From contig NC_014722.1 of NCBI RefSeq assembly GCF_000198775.1, positions 636,607 through 661,930 on the forward strand: a stretch of DNA of 25,324 nt, written 5' to 3'. Shown here one piece after another: positions 1 through 8,550 of the stretch. The notes under the pieces were generated by a model. That model had not been told where the DNA came from, searched no databases, and was given only the letters and a program-made list of their open reading frames with translations. The DNA is from Mycetohabitans rhizoxinica HKI 454. GTDB lineage: Bacteria; Pseudomonadota; Gammaproteobacteria; Burkholderiales; Burkholderiaceae. The position numbers and the translations under genes were made by a program. Numbering within the stretch: the first letter of the stretch is position 1; the number at the start of each line of letters is the position of its first letter.

Positions 1-45
1 CTTCGCATTACGAATGCGCTGCTCTACCAACTGAGCTACACCGGC
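1..45 (-). tRNA. tRNA-Thr (anticodon CGU), 3' part outside window
   Basis: Read on the minus strand from 45 to 1, the sequence begins GCCGGTGTAGCTCAGTTGG and contains a D-arm (GCTC-AGTTGGTA-GAGC) and an anticodon arm with loop TTCGTAA. The loop sets anticodon CGT (CGU in RNA), which reads the threonine codon ACG. The start matches the usual bacterial tRNA-Thr(CGU). The variable loop, T-arm and acceptor 3' strand lie beyond position 1, so this is only the 5' part. A strong promoter lies immediately upstream. Confidence 0.9.
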
Positions 46-57
46 AACAGAAGCGAG

Positions 58-87
58 ATTATAAGAGTGGATGATGGGGGTTGGCAA
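58..87 (-). promoter_or_regulatory. sigma70 promoter of the tRNA-Thr gene
   Basis: On the minus strand there is TTGCCA (87 to 82, five of six to the -35 consensus), an 18-base spacer and a perfect TATAAT (63 to 58). The -10 box ends 12 bases before the mature tRNA 5' end, which suits a tRNA gene with a short leader. The -35 box lies inside the hairpin at 76-92. Confidence 0.8.
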
Positions 88-92
88 CCCCC
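76..92 (-). terminator. Hairpin downstream of fbp, possible terminator
   Basis: GGGGGTT-GGC-AACCCCC forms a perfect 7-bp stem with a 3-base loop about 70 bases after the fbp stop codon. No T tract follows on the minus strand, so it is at best a non-canonical terminator. It shares its sequence with the -35 element of the tRNA promoter. Confidence 0.45.
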
Positions 93-162
93 GCTGACAC
101 CCTGTGCCCGCCTCCCTGCCCACCACTGCGGTGTCAGGAGCGCTCGCATCCGAATAACGTAC

Positions 163-1185
163 TCAGCCCTCGACGTGGTACCGTGTCACGCGATCAACTT
201 CATTCTTGGAGCCGAGGAACACGGCGACACGCTCATGCAAACTCTTGGGCTGGATGTCCAGGATCCGCTTTTCGCCGTTGGTCGCGGCGCCGCCCGCCTG
301 TTCGACGATGAACGCCATTGGATTTGCCTCGTACATGAGGCGCAGCTTGCCGGGCTTGTCCGGCGTGCGCTTGTCGGCCGGATACATGAAGATGCCGCCG
401 CGATGCAGAATGCGGTTCACGTCCGACACCATCGATGCGATCCAGCGCATATTGAAGTCCGTTTTGCGGGGGCCGTCCACGCCCTGCGTCAGCTCGCTGA
501 CATAACGTTGCACGGGTGCATACCAATGGCGCTGGTTCGACGCATTGATCGCATATTCGCGCGTGTCCACTGGGATGCGCAGGTCGCGATGCGTCAATAC
601 CCATGAGCCGAGTTCTCGATCGAGCGTGAAGCAGTTGACGCCGTGGCCCGTGGTTAGCACGAGCACCGTTTGCGGGCCGTACACCGCAAAGCCGGCCGCC
701 ACCTGACACGAGCCCTTTTGCAGGAATGATTGTTCGGTCGGGTTGGTGCCATCAGGGCAGCGCAGAACCGAGAAGATCGTGCCGATTGACACGTTCACGT
801 CGATGTTGGACGAGCCATCGAGCGGATCGAACAGCAGCAGGTACTCGCCTTTGGGGAAGAACGTGGGGATCGGATGAATGTTCTCCATTTCCTCCGATGC
901 CATCGCGGCGAGGTTGCCACCCCACTCGTTGGCCTCGAGCAAGATTTCGTTGGACAGGATATCGAGTTTTTTCTGTACTTCGCCTTGGACGTTCTCGCTG
1001 CCGGCGCTGCCGAGCGCCTCACCCAGCGCGCCCTTGCTGACGTGATAGCTAATGAGCTTGCAGGCTCGCGCCACGACCTCGATCAGCAGCCGCAGATCGG
1101 CCGGGATGCTGTTATGTTCGCGCTGTTGTTCGATTAGGTATTGGGTGAGAGTCGTGCGGCGTAAGGTGTGCCGGGTCGCTTCCAT
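163..1185 (-). CDS. fbp: Fructose-1,6-bisphosphatase, class I
   Basis: Cytosolic enzyme of gluconeogenesis that hydrolyses fructose 1,6-bisphosphate to fructose 6-phosphate and phosphate, using Mg2+. The 340-residue product has the normal class I length. Seen directly: the metal-site acidic pair ASEEMEN (about residues 96-102), the signature [17 protein letters not shown] (120-136), and the C-terminal [17 protein letters not shown] block that lines the active site. The ATG at 1185 is preceded by CGGAGC at suitable spacing. It lies downstream of pepN on the same strand with a 201-base gap containing a hairpin, so separate transcription is likely. TAGAAT (minus strand, 1279 to 1274) is a possible -10 box without a convincing -35. 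No damage is seen. Confidence 0.97.
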   Translation of the reverse strand: MEATRHTLRRTTLTQYLIEQQREHNSIPADLRLLIEVVARACKLISYHVSKGALGEALGSAGSENVQGEVQKKLDILSNEILLEANEWGGNLAAMASEEMENIHPIPTFFPKGEYLLLFDPLDGSSNIDVNVSIGTIFSVLRCPDGTNPTEQSFLQKGSCQVAAGFAVYGPQTVLVLTTGHGVNCFTLDRELGSWVLTHRDLRIPVDTREYAINASNQRHWYAPVQRYVSELTQGVDGPRKTDFNMRWIASMVSDVNRILHRGGIFMYPADKRTPDKPGKLRLMYEANPMAFIVEQAGGAATNGEKRILDIQPKSLHERVAVFLGSKNEVDRVTRYHVEG

Positions 1186-1342
1186 AATAAGCTCCGAAAA
1201 ACGCTATTCGAGAGGCGCGATCGCTGTCTTGGGACACTGTCGTTAGCACCGCGCCGCGATCTGCATGGCCGCCATTCTACATGGGCGGTGTTGCACGACA
1301 GCCCGACCGCCGCGCTGACCACCACTGTACCGCACCGCGTGA

Positions 1343-1374
1343 GCGTCGGCTGCGGCACCGCACCCCGCCGACGC
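1343..1374 (-). terminator. Branched hairpin just after pepN, possible terminator
   Basis: GCGTCGGC (1343-1350) pairs perfectly with GCCGACGC (1367-1374), and an inner TGCGG/CCGCA stem extends it. It begins 12 bases beyond the pepN stop. There is no T tract on the minus strand (a short TTTAAG lies on the plus-strand side), so factor-independent termination is uncertain. Confidence 0.4.
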
Positions 1375-1386
1375 TTTAAGCAACGG

Positions 1387-4095
1387 CTACGCCAGGGCCT
1401 TGTCAACGATTTCACGCACGTCTTTCGAACTTGCGTCGGCGGCGACCTTTTCCAGCGCCGCGCGCATCGGCTCGCGCAGCGCCGGCACGAACTTGCGCCA
1501 GCGCTCCAACGAGCGGGTCAAGCGGGCGGCCACCTGCGGATTGATTGCGTCGAGCGCGATGACCTGCTCGGCCCAGAACGCGTAGCCGGAGCCGTCCGAT
1601 AGATGGAATTGATCCGGGTTGGCCGCGCAGAAGCTGAAGATCAACGCGCGGGCCCGGTTCGGATTTTTCAGGTTGAAGGCCGGGTGCCGCATCAGCTCAC
1701 GCACCGTGTCGAGCGTGCGTCGGCCTGCGCCGCCGCGTTGCTGAGCCTGCAGCGCGAACCACTTGTCGATCACCAGCGCGTCGTCCTTGTGGCGGCGGTA
1801 GAATGCGTCGAGCGCGGCTTGTGCTGCAGCTTGCGCTTGGGCGGGCGCGTTCGCGCGCAACGTGATCAGCGTGGCGAGCGCGGCAGCGCGGTCGGTCATG
1901 TTGTTGGCCTCGTCGAACTGCGCACGGGCGAGCCGCAACGCGTCCGTCGGATCGTCCAGTTCTGCAAGGTAGTGTAGCGCCAAGTTCTTTAGCGCACGCT
2001 TGCCGGCATCGGCCGGGTTCGGGTCGTACTCGCCTGGTGTGCGGTGCCTGTCGTACGCGGCGAGCCAATCCTCGCGCAGCGCGGTCGCCAGCCTGCGGCG
2101 CACAAATTGCCGCGCCTGGTGAACGGCGGCCGGATCGGCTTCGTCCATTTGCTCGGCCAAATAGGTCTCGGATGGCAGGGTCAGCGCTTGTTCGCGCAGC
2201 GCCGGCGACAACGATGCGTCGCGCAGCACGGCGCCGAATGCGGCAATGAACGCCGCCGGTAGCTCGAGCGGCTCGTGCTGCTGCACTTGTGTGGCCAGCG
2301 ACAGCAGCGCGCGCGTGGCCAGGCGCTGCCCGGCCTCCCAGCGGTTGAACGGATCGCTGTCATGCGCGAGCAAAAACGCGAGTTCGTCGGATGTATAGTC
2401 GTATTCGACGATCACCGGCGCGGAGAAATTGCGCAACAGCGACGGCAGTGGCTTCTCTGCGATGTCGACAAACGTGAAGGACTGCTCCGTGTCGGTGAGC
2501 TCGAGCACGCGCGTGGTCGCCGCACCGGCGTCGGCCGGTTCACCTTGCAGGCGTAGCGGCATGTCGCGCCCTTGCGCGTCGAGCAGGCCGAGTGCGAACG
2601 GGATCAGCAGCGGCCCCTTTTGCGTTTGCGCCGCCTGCGGCGACGATTCCCCATAGTGCTGTGCCAGCGTCAATGTCAAGGTGCGGGCCATCGGATCATA
2701 CGCGGTGCGCACCGCCACGCGGGGCGTGCCGGCCTGGCTGTACCAGCGCTCGAACTGGGCCAGATCCCGGTGGTTCGCGTCAGCTATCGCAGCGCGAAAA
2801 TCATCACAGGTCACCGCCTGGCCATCATGCCGTTTGAAATACAGGTCCATGCCTCGGCGCAAGCCGTCGCGTCCGAACAGCGTCTGGTACATCCGCACGA
2901 CTTCCGCTCCTTTCTCGTAGACGGTGACCGTGTAGAAGTTATTGATCTCGACATAGCTTTCCGGTCGCACTGGATGCGCCATCGGGCCGGCATCCTCGGC
3001 AAACTGCATCTGCCGCAGCACGCGTACATCGTCAATGCGCTTAACTGCGGCAGCGGCCGGATCGGTGGCGCCGCCCGCCATGTCGGCGGAGAACTCCTGG
3101 TCACGGAATACGGTGAGTCCTTCCTTGAGGCTGAGCTGGAACCAGTCACGGCAGGTCACGCGATTGCCAGTCCAGTTATGGAAGTACTCATGCCCGACGA
3201 CCGATTCGATGTTCGCGAAGTCGATGTCGGTCGCGCTCTGCGCATTCGCGAGCACGTACTTCGTATTGAAGATGTTAAGTCCCTTGTTCTCCATGGCGCC
3301 CATGTTGAAATCGCTGACGGCGACAATCATGAAGCGGTCCAGGTCCAACTCGAGCCCGAAGCGCTGCTCATCCCAGCGAATCGCGTGCACCAGCGAATCG
3401 AGCGCGTGACCGGTCTTGTCTAGGTCATGCGGCTCGACCCATACTTGCAGCAGCTTTTCCTTGCCCGAGCGCGTCGTCATCGTTTGCTCGCGGGCAACGA
3501 GCTTGCCGGCGACCAGCGCGAACAAGTAGCTCGGCTTGCGGAAAGGATCCTCCCACTTCGCATAATGCCGGCCGTGCGGCAGCGTGCCGCTGTCCACCAG
3601 ATTGCCGTTGGACAACAGCACCGGATAAGCGGCTTGGTCGGCGCGTAGTGTGACGCGGTAGGTCGCCATCACGTCGGGCCGGTCCAGGAAGTACGTGATG
3701 CGACGAAAGCCCTCGGCTTCGCACTGGGTGAAAAAATTGCCGTTGGAGACGTAAAGGCCCGACAATGTCGTGTTGGTGGCGGGGCGGCACGCGTTCTCGA
3801 TTACCAGTTCAAACGCCTCCGGCACGTTCGACACGACGAGCCCGCCGTCGTGCACCGTTACCGCATCGTGCGCGCGGGCATCGACGGTCAACGACAGCAA
3901 CTCCAATGCCTCGCCGGCCAATTCGAGGTCGGCAGCCGCGTCGCCGGCCTGCGGATTGCGCCGCACGCGCAATGTGCTGCGCACCAGCGTGCGTTCTGGC
4001 ACGAGATCGAATTCGAGTTCCACGTTATCGATTAGGAACGCGGGCGGTGTGTAATCCGCACGGCGGATAACGGTGGTTTCAGCAGGTTTGGACAT
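1387..4095 (-). CDS. pepN: Aminopeptidase N (M1 family zinc metallopeptidase)
   Basis: Broad-specificity aminopeptidase that removes N-terminal residues from peptides in the cytosol. The 902-residue product is close to the usual proteobacterial PepN length. Visible signatures are the substrate-binding GAMEN motif at 266-270 and the zinc site HEYFH at 302-306 with the third ligand E325, exactly the gluzincin HExxH-x18-E arrangement. The N-terminal beta domain (YTPPAFLIDNVELEFDL) and the C-terminal helical DUF3458-type domains follow the E. coli PepN order. The ATG at 4095 has only a weak upstream Shine-Dalgarno sequence. It is transcribed away from the lipoprotein gene at 4324, with 228 bases between them. 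No truncation or missing catalytic residue is seen. Confidence 0.97.
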   Translation of the reverse strand: MSKPAETTVIRRADYTPPAFLIDNVELEFDLVPERTLVRSTLRVRRNPQAGDAAADLELAGEALELLSLTVDARAHDAVTVHDGGLVVSNVPEAFELVIENACRPATNTTLSGLYVSNGNFFTQCEAEGFRRITYFLDRPDVMATYRVTLRADQAAYPVLLSNGNLVDSGTLPHGRHYAKWEDPFRKPSYLFALVAGKLVAREQTMTTRSGKEKLLQVWVEPHDLDKTGHALDSLVHAIRWDEQRFGLELDLDRFMIVAVSDFNMGAMENKGLNIFNTKYVLANAQSATDIDFANIESVVGHEYFHNWTGNRVTCRDWFQLSLKEGLTVFRDQEFSADMAGGATDPAAAAVKRIDDVRVLRQMQFAEDAGPMAHPVRPESYVEINNFYTVTVYEKGAEVVRMYQTLFGRDGLRRGMDLYFKRHDGQAVTCDDFRAAIADANHRDLAQFERWYSQAGTPRVAVRTAYDPMARTLTLTLAQHYGESSPQAAQTQKGPLLIPFALGLLDAQGRDMPLRLQGEPADAGAATTRVLELTDTEQSFTFVDIAEKPLPSLLRNFSAPVIVEYDYTSDELAFLLAHDSDPFNRWEAGQRLATRALLSLATQVQQHEPLELPAAFIAAFGAVLRDASLSPALREQALTLPSETYLAEQMDEADPAAVHQARQFVRRRLATALREDWLAAYDRHRTPGEYDPNPADAGKRALKNLALHYLAELDDPTDALRLARAQFDEANNMTDRAAALATLITLRANAPAQAQAAAQAALDAFYRRHKDDALVIDKWFALQAQQRGGAGRRTLDTVRELMRHPAFNLKNPNRARALIFSFCAANPDQFHLSDGSGYAFWAEQVIALDAINPQVAARLTRSLERWRKFVPALREPMRAALEKVAADASSKDVREIVDKALA

Positions 4096-4232
4096 GGCGT
4101 ATCCGTCGAAAGGCGGTTCAATGGCAATGGACCCGGGCCGCGCCGTCGCATGGCGTCAAGAGCCGCGTCGGGAAAGAATGGCGTGAACCGGTGTCTTATG
4201 TTTCAGGTGACCGCGGCGAGGCCGTGGACATG

Positions 4233-4262
4233 TTGATCCGATGATTGTACAAAATAGATAAT
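4233..4262 (+). promoter_or_regulatory. Likely sigma70 promoter of the DUF4136 lipoprotein gene
   Basis: TTGATC (4233-4238), an 18-base spacer and GATAAT (4257-4262, five of six to the -10 consensus). Transcription would start near 4269, which excludes the in-frame ATG at 4261 and supports translation from 4324. Confidence 0.5.
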
Positions 4263-4323
4263 GAACTTGCGTCGCGGGCGTTTCGCCGGGCGGCCGGCAC
4301 GAAAGCCAAATCTAAGGAAAACC

Positions 4324-5058
4324 ATGATGTTCAGACGATTTTTGCAGTGCATGACACGTGGGCGCCCATGGGCGGCCGGCTGGCTTGCGATGCTGGTGCT
4401 GTCGGGGTGCGCCAGCTATGTGACTTCGGATGTGATCGCGTTCAATGCGTGGAGTACCAGCGCCTCGGACCGTGACCGCACTTTTGCATTCAAGCGTGAT
4501 GCGCAGCAGCAGAACAGTATTGAGCAGCGCACCTATGAGGCGCAACTCGCTGACGAGTTGTCACACTACAATTTCCGACAGGTGGCGCCGGCCAGTGCCC
4601 ACTATGACGTCGAACTGGCCTATGGCACGCACGCCGGCAGCATTGTCGTGCAGCAACCCATCTATACTGATCCATGGTGGCCAGGATGGGGGCGATTCGG
4701 CCCGTGGGGGCCGTTCGGCATGATGCCGACCTACGTCGATACGGCACTGCCCGTGTTCATGCAGCGCTTGACGATCCGCATAACAGAGCGCGCGAGCGGC
4801 AAGGAGCGGTACAAGGTCACGGCGACGACGCCGACCGCGCGCCAGGCGCTGCCGCTCGCCATGCCATACCTGATACGCAGCGCGCTGGCCGACTTCCCGT
4901 TGCAAAACGGCACGACCCGGCAGGTGCGCTTGCCTGCCCAGTTGCACGGACAGGCGGCGGGCGACGCGCCGTCGTCCAACGAGAAGGCTGCAGTGGCGGC
5001 GTCTCCGATGCGCGACGAGCAGCCGGCCTCGGCTGCGTCACCGAGTGTGGGGCGCTGA
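4324..5058 (+). CDS. DUF4136-type lipoprotein
   Basis: Predicted 244-residue outer-membrane or periplasmic lipoprotein of unknown function. The N-terminus has basic residues, a hydrophobic stretch (WLAMLVLSGC) and a lipobox LSGC with the lipidated cysteine at about residue 29. The body resembles DUF4136 proteins, with a conserved FAFKRD stretch, a Trp/Gly/Pro-rich segment (WWPGWGRFGPWGPFG) and a beta-rich C-terminal half. The tail after about residue 200 is Ala/Ser-rich and probably disordered. The start at 4324 is chosen because AAGG lies 6 bases upstream and the signal peptide begins there; the ATG at 4261 would add 21 residues and sits at the likely promoter. It converges on the GDT1-family gene. 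Confidence 0.85.
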   Translation: MMFRRFLQCMTRGRPWAAGWLAMLVLSGCASYVTSDVIAFNAWSTSASDRDRTFAFKRDAQQQNSIEQRTYEAQLADELSHYNFRQVAPASAHYDVELAYGTHAGSIVVQQPIYTDPWWPGWGRFGPWGPFGMMPTYVDTALPVFMQRLTIRITERASGKERYKVTATTPTARQALPLAMPYLIRSALADFPLQNGTTRQVRLPAQLHGQAAGDAPSSNEKAAVAASPMRDEQPASAASPSVGR

Positions 5059-5059
5059 G

Positions 5060-5087
5060 CGCAAGTGCGGGGCACCGAGTGCTTGCG
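5060..5087. terminator. Weak inverted repeat between convergent genes
   Basis: CGCAAG (5060-5065) and CTTGCG (5082-5087) form a 6-bp stem directly after the lipoprotein stop. It has no clear T tract, so its role as a bidirectional terminator is only suggested by position. Confidence 0.25.
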
Positions 5088-5118
5088 GCTTAACGGGGTC
5101 ATGGACCACCCAACGGGG

Positions 5119-5700
5119 TTATTGGCTGCTAAGGTCGATGCCGCACAGTGCCAGCACGCCGAGCACGATGAACATGACCGCGGCCACCGCGTGCACTGCG
5201 GTGGTGGGCAACCGGTGGGCAAAACGCTCGCCTAGGAAAATCGCTGGCACGTTGGCAAGCATCATGCCGAGCGTGGTGCCGATGACCACGCTCGGCAGGT
5301 CGTGAAATCGCGCGGCCAGTGCGATCGTCGCAATCTGCGTCTTGTCGCCCATTTCCGCGATAAAGAACGTGAGCACCGTCGTGCCGAAAATGCCCAGCCG
5401 GGTCTGCGCGGGCCGCGCGTCTTCGGCGCGCAATCTATCTGGCACCAGCACCCACGCGCCCATTGCGATGAACGACAGCGCGAGCGCCCAGCGCATCGCG
5501 TCGGGCGTGAGCAGCGACGACAACCACTGGCCGAGCGCGCCTGCGCCGGCATGGTTCGCCAGCGTGGCGGCCAGCACGCCGAACACGATTGGCCAGGGCT
5601 TGCGATAGCGGGCGGCGAGCACGAGGGATAGCAGCTGTGTCTTGTCGCCGATCTCGGCGAGTGCGACGCTGCCGGCGCAAACGAGGAAAGCTTCGGTCAT
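5119..5700 (-). CDS. TMEM165/GDT1 (UPF0016) family cation transporter
   Basis: Integral membrane protein of 193 residues. It has the two diagnostic acidic motifs of the family, EIGDKTQ at 16-22 and EMGDKTQ at 116-122, one per inverted half. About six hydrophobic segments are visible, with a hydrophilic central loop (residues 88-101). Bacterial members such as Vibrio MneA export Mn2+, and eukaryotic members move Mn2+/Ca2+ and H+. Mn2+ export is therefore the best inference, but specificity cannot be read from the sequence. The ATG at 5700 fits family N-termini; a GTG at 5745 would add 15 residues. It follows guaD on the same strand after 86 bases, so it may be co-transcribed. No Mn2+-sensing yybP-ykoY riboswitch was recognised upstream. 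Confidence 0.9.
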   Translation of the reverse strand: MTEAFLVCAGSVALAEIGDKTQLLSLVLAARYRKPWPIVFGVLAATLANHAGAGALGQWLSSLLTPDAMRWALALSFIAMGAWVLVPDRLRAEDARPAQTRLGIFGTTVLTFFIAEMGDKTQIATIALAARFHDLPSVVIGTTLGMMLANVPAIFLGERFAHRLPTTAVHAVAAVMFIVLGVLALCGIDLSSQ

Positions 5701-5786
5701 CAATGAGGTTATCCGCAGGCCGTGGATGCGCAAACGACGATTCACGCGCTGCCCGGCCTGTTCCGGCAGTTCGTGGATTATCGGTC

Positions 5787-7124
5787 TTATCGCAGCTGGA
5801 CCGCGAGTTCGGGCGGCGTGGCCCTTGAATGGACCAGGCGGCCTGCGGCATACGTGTGCGCGACCGCACGATCATCGCCGAGCAGCGCGAACGCGAATAG
5901 CAGCGCCTCGAGCGAGTCCGCCTGCGCGGTGCGGCGCGCGAGCAGCGTGGTGGCGGCCGGGTCCAGCACGATAAAATCCGCCTCGCTGCCCGCCGCCAGC
6001 GTGCCAATGTGCCCGGCCAGCTCAAGTGCGTGAGCGGCCGCAGCGGTGGCCAGCCAGAACATGCGCAACGCGCTTAGATGGTACCCGCGCAGGCGCGCGA
6101 TCTTGTGGGCTTCGTTCATCGTCTGCAGCATCGAGAACGAGGTTCCTGCGCCGACGTCGCTACCCAAAGCGACCGGCATGTTGGTGGCGTCGGCCGCCTC
6201 AAAGTCGAACAGGCCGCTACCCAGGAACAGGTTTGAGGTCGGGCAGTGCGACGCGAGCGCGCCGCAGGCGGCCATGCGTGCGCGGTCGACGTCATCCAGG
6301 TGGATGCAATGGCCGTAGATCGCGCGGCGCCTTAGCAACCCGTAGTGCTCGTAGACGTCTAGGTAGCTGCGGTGCCCGGGAAACAGCTGCGCGACCCAGG
6401 CGATCTCGTCGGTGTTCTCGGCCACATGGCTTTGGATGAATACGTCCGGATGGGCGGCGGCCAGCGTGCGGCATGCGTCCAGTTGTGCCTGTGTCGAGGT
6501 CGGCGCAAAGCGCGGCGTCAATGCGTACAACTGGCGTCCGGTACCGTGCCAGCGTGTCATTAGCGCTAAGCTGTCGTCATAGCCGCTTTGCGCGGTATCG
6601 CGCAGAAACGGCGGGCAGTTGCGGTCCATCAGTACCTTGCCGGCAATCAGCCGCAGGTTCCGCGCGTGGCTGGCCTCGAACAACGCGTGCACCGATTGAG
6701 GATGCACGCTGCAATACACTGCCGCGCTGGTCGTGCCGGCCGCCAGTAGCTGGTCCAGGAAAAAGTCGGCGACCTCGCGCGCGTAGGCCGCGTCCTCGAA
6801 GCGGCGCTCGGCCGGGAAGGTCCACGTCTGCAACCATGGCAGCAGGCTAGGCGCGGGCGAGGCGATGATCTCAGTTTGCGCAAAGTGCAGATGCGTGTCG
6901 ATGAAACCGGGCACGATCAGCTTGTCGCGCAACGAGATGACGCTCGCCTGCGCGGTGATGCGCGGTGCGACGGCATCGTAGGCGCCGCTGGCGACGACGC
7001 GGCCATGCTCGACGAGCAGCGCGCCGTCCTCGTTGAAGCTCGCCCGTTGCTCAGCGCCCGGATAGATACCATCGAACGGCGCATCGAAGACGAGGAGCCT
7101 GGCGCGATAAACAGTCTGGGCCAT
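5787..7124 (-). CDS. guaD: Guanine deaminase
   Basis: Amidohydrolase that converts guanine to xanthine and ammonia in the cytosol. The 445-residue product carries the family motifs in order: PGFIDTHLHFAQ with metal ligands H78 and H80, MDRNCP (166-171), the guanine-deaminase-specific TPRFAPT (203-209), QSHVAEN with H233, GHCIHLDD with H272, SHCPTSNLFLGSG (292-304), and GSDVGAGTSFSM with D323. The ATG at 7124 has AGGA about 6 bases upstream. The longer ORF from 7193 would overlap the permease gene and has no support. The gap to the permease stop is 23 bases, so the two are almost certainly one transcript. Its product xanthine has no obvious local consumer because xdh is gone. Confidence 0.95.
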   Translation of the reverse strand: MAQTVYRARLLVFDAPFDGIYPGAEQRASFNEDGALLVEHGRVVASGAYDAVAPRITAQASVISLRDKLIVPGFIDTHLHFAQTEIIASPAPSLLPWLQTWTFPAERRFEDAAYAREVADFFLDQLLAAGTTSAAVYCSVHPQSVHALFEASHARNLRLIAGKVLMDRNCPPFLRDTAQSGYDDSLALMTRWHGTGRQLYALTPRFAPTSTQAQLDACRTLAAAHPDVFIQSHVAENTDEIAWVAQLFPGHRSYLDVYEHYGLLRRRAIYGHCIHLDDVDRARMAACGALASHCPTSNLFLGSGLFDFEAADATNMPVALGSDVGAGTSFSMLQTMNEAHKIARLRGYHLSALRMFWLATAAAAHALELAGHIGTLAAGSEADFIVLDPAATTLLARRTAQADSLEALLFAFALLGDDRAVAHTYAAGRLVHSRATPPELAVQLR

Positions 7125-7147
7125 GGTTGTCCTGCGGTCAAAGCAAA

Positions 7148-8518
7148 TCAGAGTTGGGCCAGCATCAACCCCGACAGCGCCGCGCTCGCCCACATGGCTG
7201 GCTTGACCTCGCGGGCCCGGCCGACGAACAGCTTCAGCACGACAAAGGCCAGAAAGCCATACGCGATGCCAGCGGTAATCGAGTACGTGAGCGGAATTAG
7301 GATCATCGCGATGAACGCGGGTATCGCCTCATCGAAACGGTGCCATTCGATCCGCGTAATCGGCTCCATCATGAACACGCCGACCAGCACGAGCGCCGGG
7401 GCGGTGGCAATCGCCGGCACCAGCGACAGCAGCGGAGAAAGGAACAGAAAGGGCAGGAAGCACACCGCGGCGACCACCGCAACCAGCCCGGTGCGCCCGC
7501 CCGCGGAAATGCCCGCAGCCGACTCGATGTAGGCGTTGGCCGGCGACGTGCCCAGCGGCGCGGACACCAGTGCCGAGAACGCGTCGACGATCATCGATTG
7601 CCGGATGTTGCGCGGGTTGCCATCGGCATCCAGCAGGTTGCCGGCGTTGGACACGGCCATGAATGTGGACAGCGCATCGAAAAACGAAGTGAACAGCATC
7701 ACGAAGATAAACGGCCAGTATGCGACCTTCAGCGCCCCGACCAGGTCCAGTTGAAACAGCGCGGAGAAGTCCGGCGCTGCGACCAGGCCGTGCCAGTTCA
7801 CCAGCGTGGGCATGGCCATCGCCGCCGGCCAGTACGCGCTGCCGTCGCCCCACAGGCGCCCGATTGGGATCGCCAGGATCGTCGTGACGACAATGCCGAT
7901 CATCAGCGCACCGGTGACGCGACGTGCCACCAGCACCGTGGTGACCGCCAGGCCGGCGAGGAACGTAACGATCACCGGGTTCAGCGACGCGGCACGCACG
8001 ATGGTCACCGGATCGGAAATCACAAATTTCGCATTGACCAGCCCGATCAGCGAGATGAACAGACCGATGCCGCACGACAGCGCGTGCCGCAGATTGGCCG
8101 GGATCGCGTCGACCACGAGCCGACGCACGTTGAAGGCGGCCAGCACCGCGAAGATCACGCCCGCCCAGAACACGCAGCCCAGCGCCGTTTGCCACGGCAT
8201 CTTGCCGGCGTGCACCATGACGAACGCAAACAGCGCATTCATCCCCATGCCGGGCGCGACCAGCACCGGGTTGCGCGCGTACAAGCCCATCGCACAACTG
8301 CCGGCGAAGCTAACCAGCACCGTGGCGCTGAGCGCGGCCGGAAATGGGATGCCCGCCTGTGACAGGATGGCAGGATTGACCACGATGATGTACATCGACG
8401 TCAGAAACGTCGTGATGCCGGCCACCACCTCGGTGCGCACGCTCGAACCGTTCTCGCGCACGCCGAAGAAGCGCTCCAGCAGCGAAGCGTTGGCTGCCGC
8501 GCCGCGTTGACTTTCCAT
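7148..8518 (-). CDS. NCS2 family purine-base permease (AzgA/PbuG/GhxP type)
   Basis: Inner-membrane proton symporter for purine nucleobases (adenine, guanine or hypoxanthine), 456 residues. It has many hydrophobic helices and typical AzgA-branch signatures: TEVVAGITTFLTSMYI near the N-terminus, NPVLVAPGMGMNA (83-95), FTSFFDALSTFMAV, and GTSPANAYIESAAGISAGGRTGL in the second half (quoted in part; this is the conserved substrate-site region). The ATG at 8518 has a strong TTAGGAGAAAC ribosome site. It lies between adenine deaminase (32-base gap) and guanine deaminase (23-base gap), which supports uptake of adenine and guanine for deamination. The exact base preference cannot be fixed by eye. Confidence 0.93.
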   Translation of the reverse strand: MESQRGAAANASLLERFFGVRENGSSVRTEVVAGITTFLTSMYIIVVNPAILSQAGIPFPAALSATVLVSFAGSCAMGLYARNPVLVAPGMGMNALFAFVMVHAGKMPWQTALGCVFWAGVIFAVLAAFNVRRLVVDAIPANLRHALSCGIGLFISLIGLVNAKFVISDPVTIVRAASLNPVIVTFLAGLAVTTVLVARRVTGALMIGIVVTTILAIPIGRLWGDGSAYWPAAMAMPTLVNWHGLVAAPDFSALFQLDLVGALKVAYWPFIFVMLFTSFFDALSTFMAVSNAGNLLDADGNPRNIRQSMIVDAFSALVSAPLGTSPANAYIESAAGISAGGRTGLVAVVAAVCFLPFLFLSPLLSLVPAIATAPALVLVGVFMMEPITRIEWHRFDEAIPAFIAMILIPLTYSITAGIAYGFLAFVVLKLFVGRAREVKPAMWASAALSGLMLAQL

Positions 8519-8550
8519 AGTTTGTTTCTCCTAAGTTCCGCTTCAGTGCG

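Noticed and set aside
2572..3423. Long antisense reading frame (283 codons) inside pepN
   Set aside because: It lies opposite the intact pepN frame with its zinc site, has no domain signature, and open antisense frames of this kind are expected in G+C-rich DNA.
5701..5786. Mn2+-sensing yybP-ykoY riboswitch before the GDT1-family gene
   Set aside because: The 86-base gap was read for the conserved core and no convincing match was seen.
7125..7193. Longer start of guanine deaminase
   Set aside because: It would overlap the permease gene by 46 bases, while ATG 7124 has a good ribosome site.
7340..8362. 340-codon plus-strand frame opposite the purine permease
   Set aside because: Composition is Arg/His/Gln-rich with no motif. 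The minus-strand frame is an unmistakable NCS2 permease.
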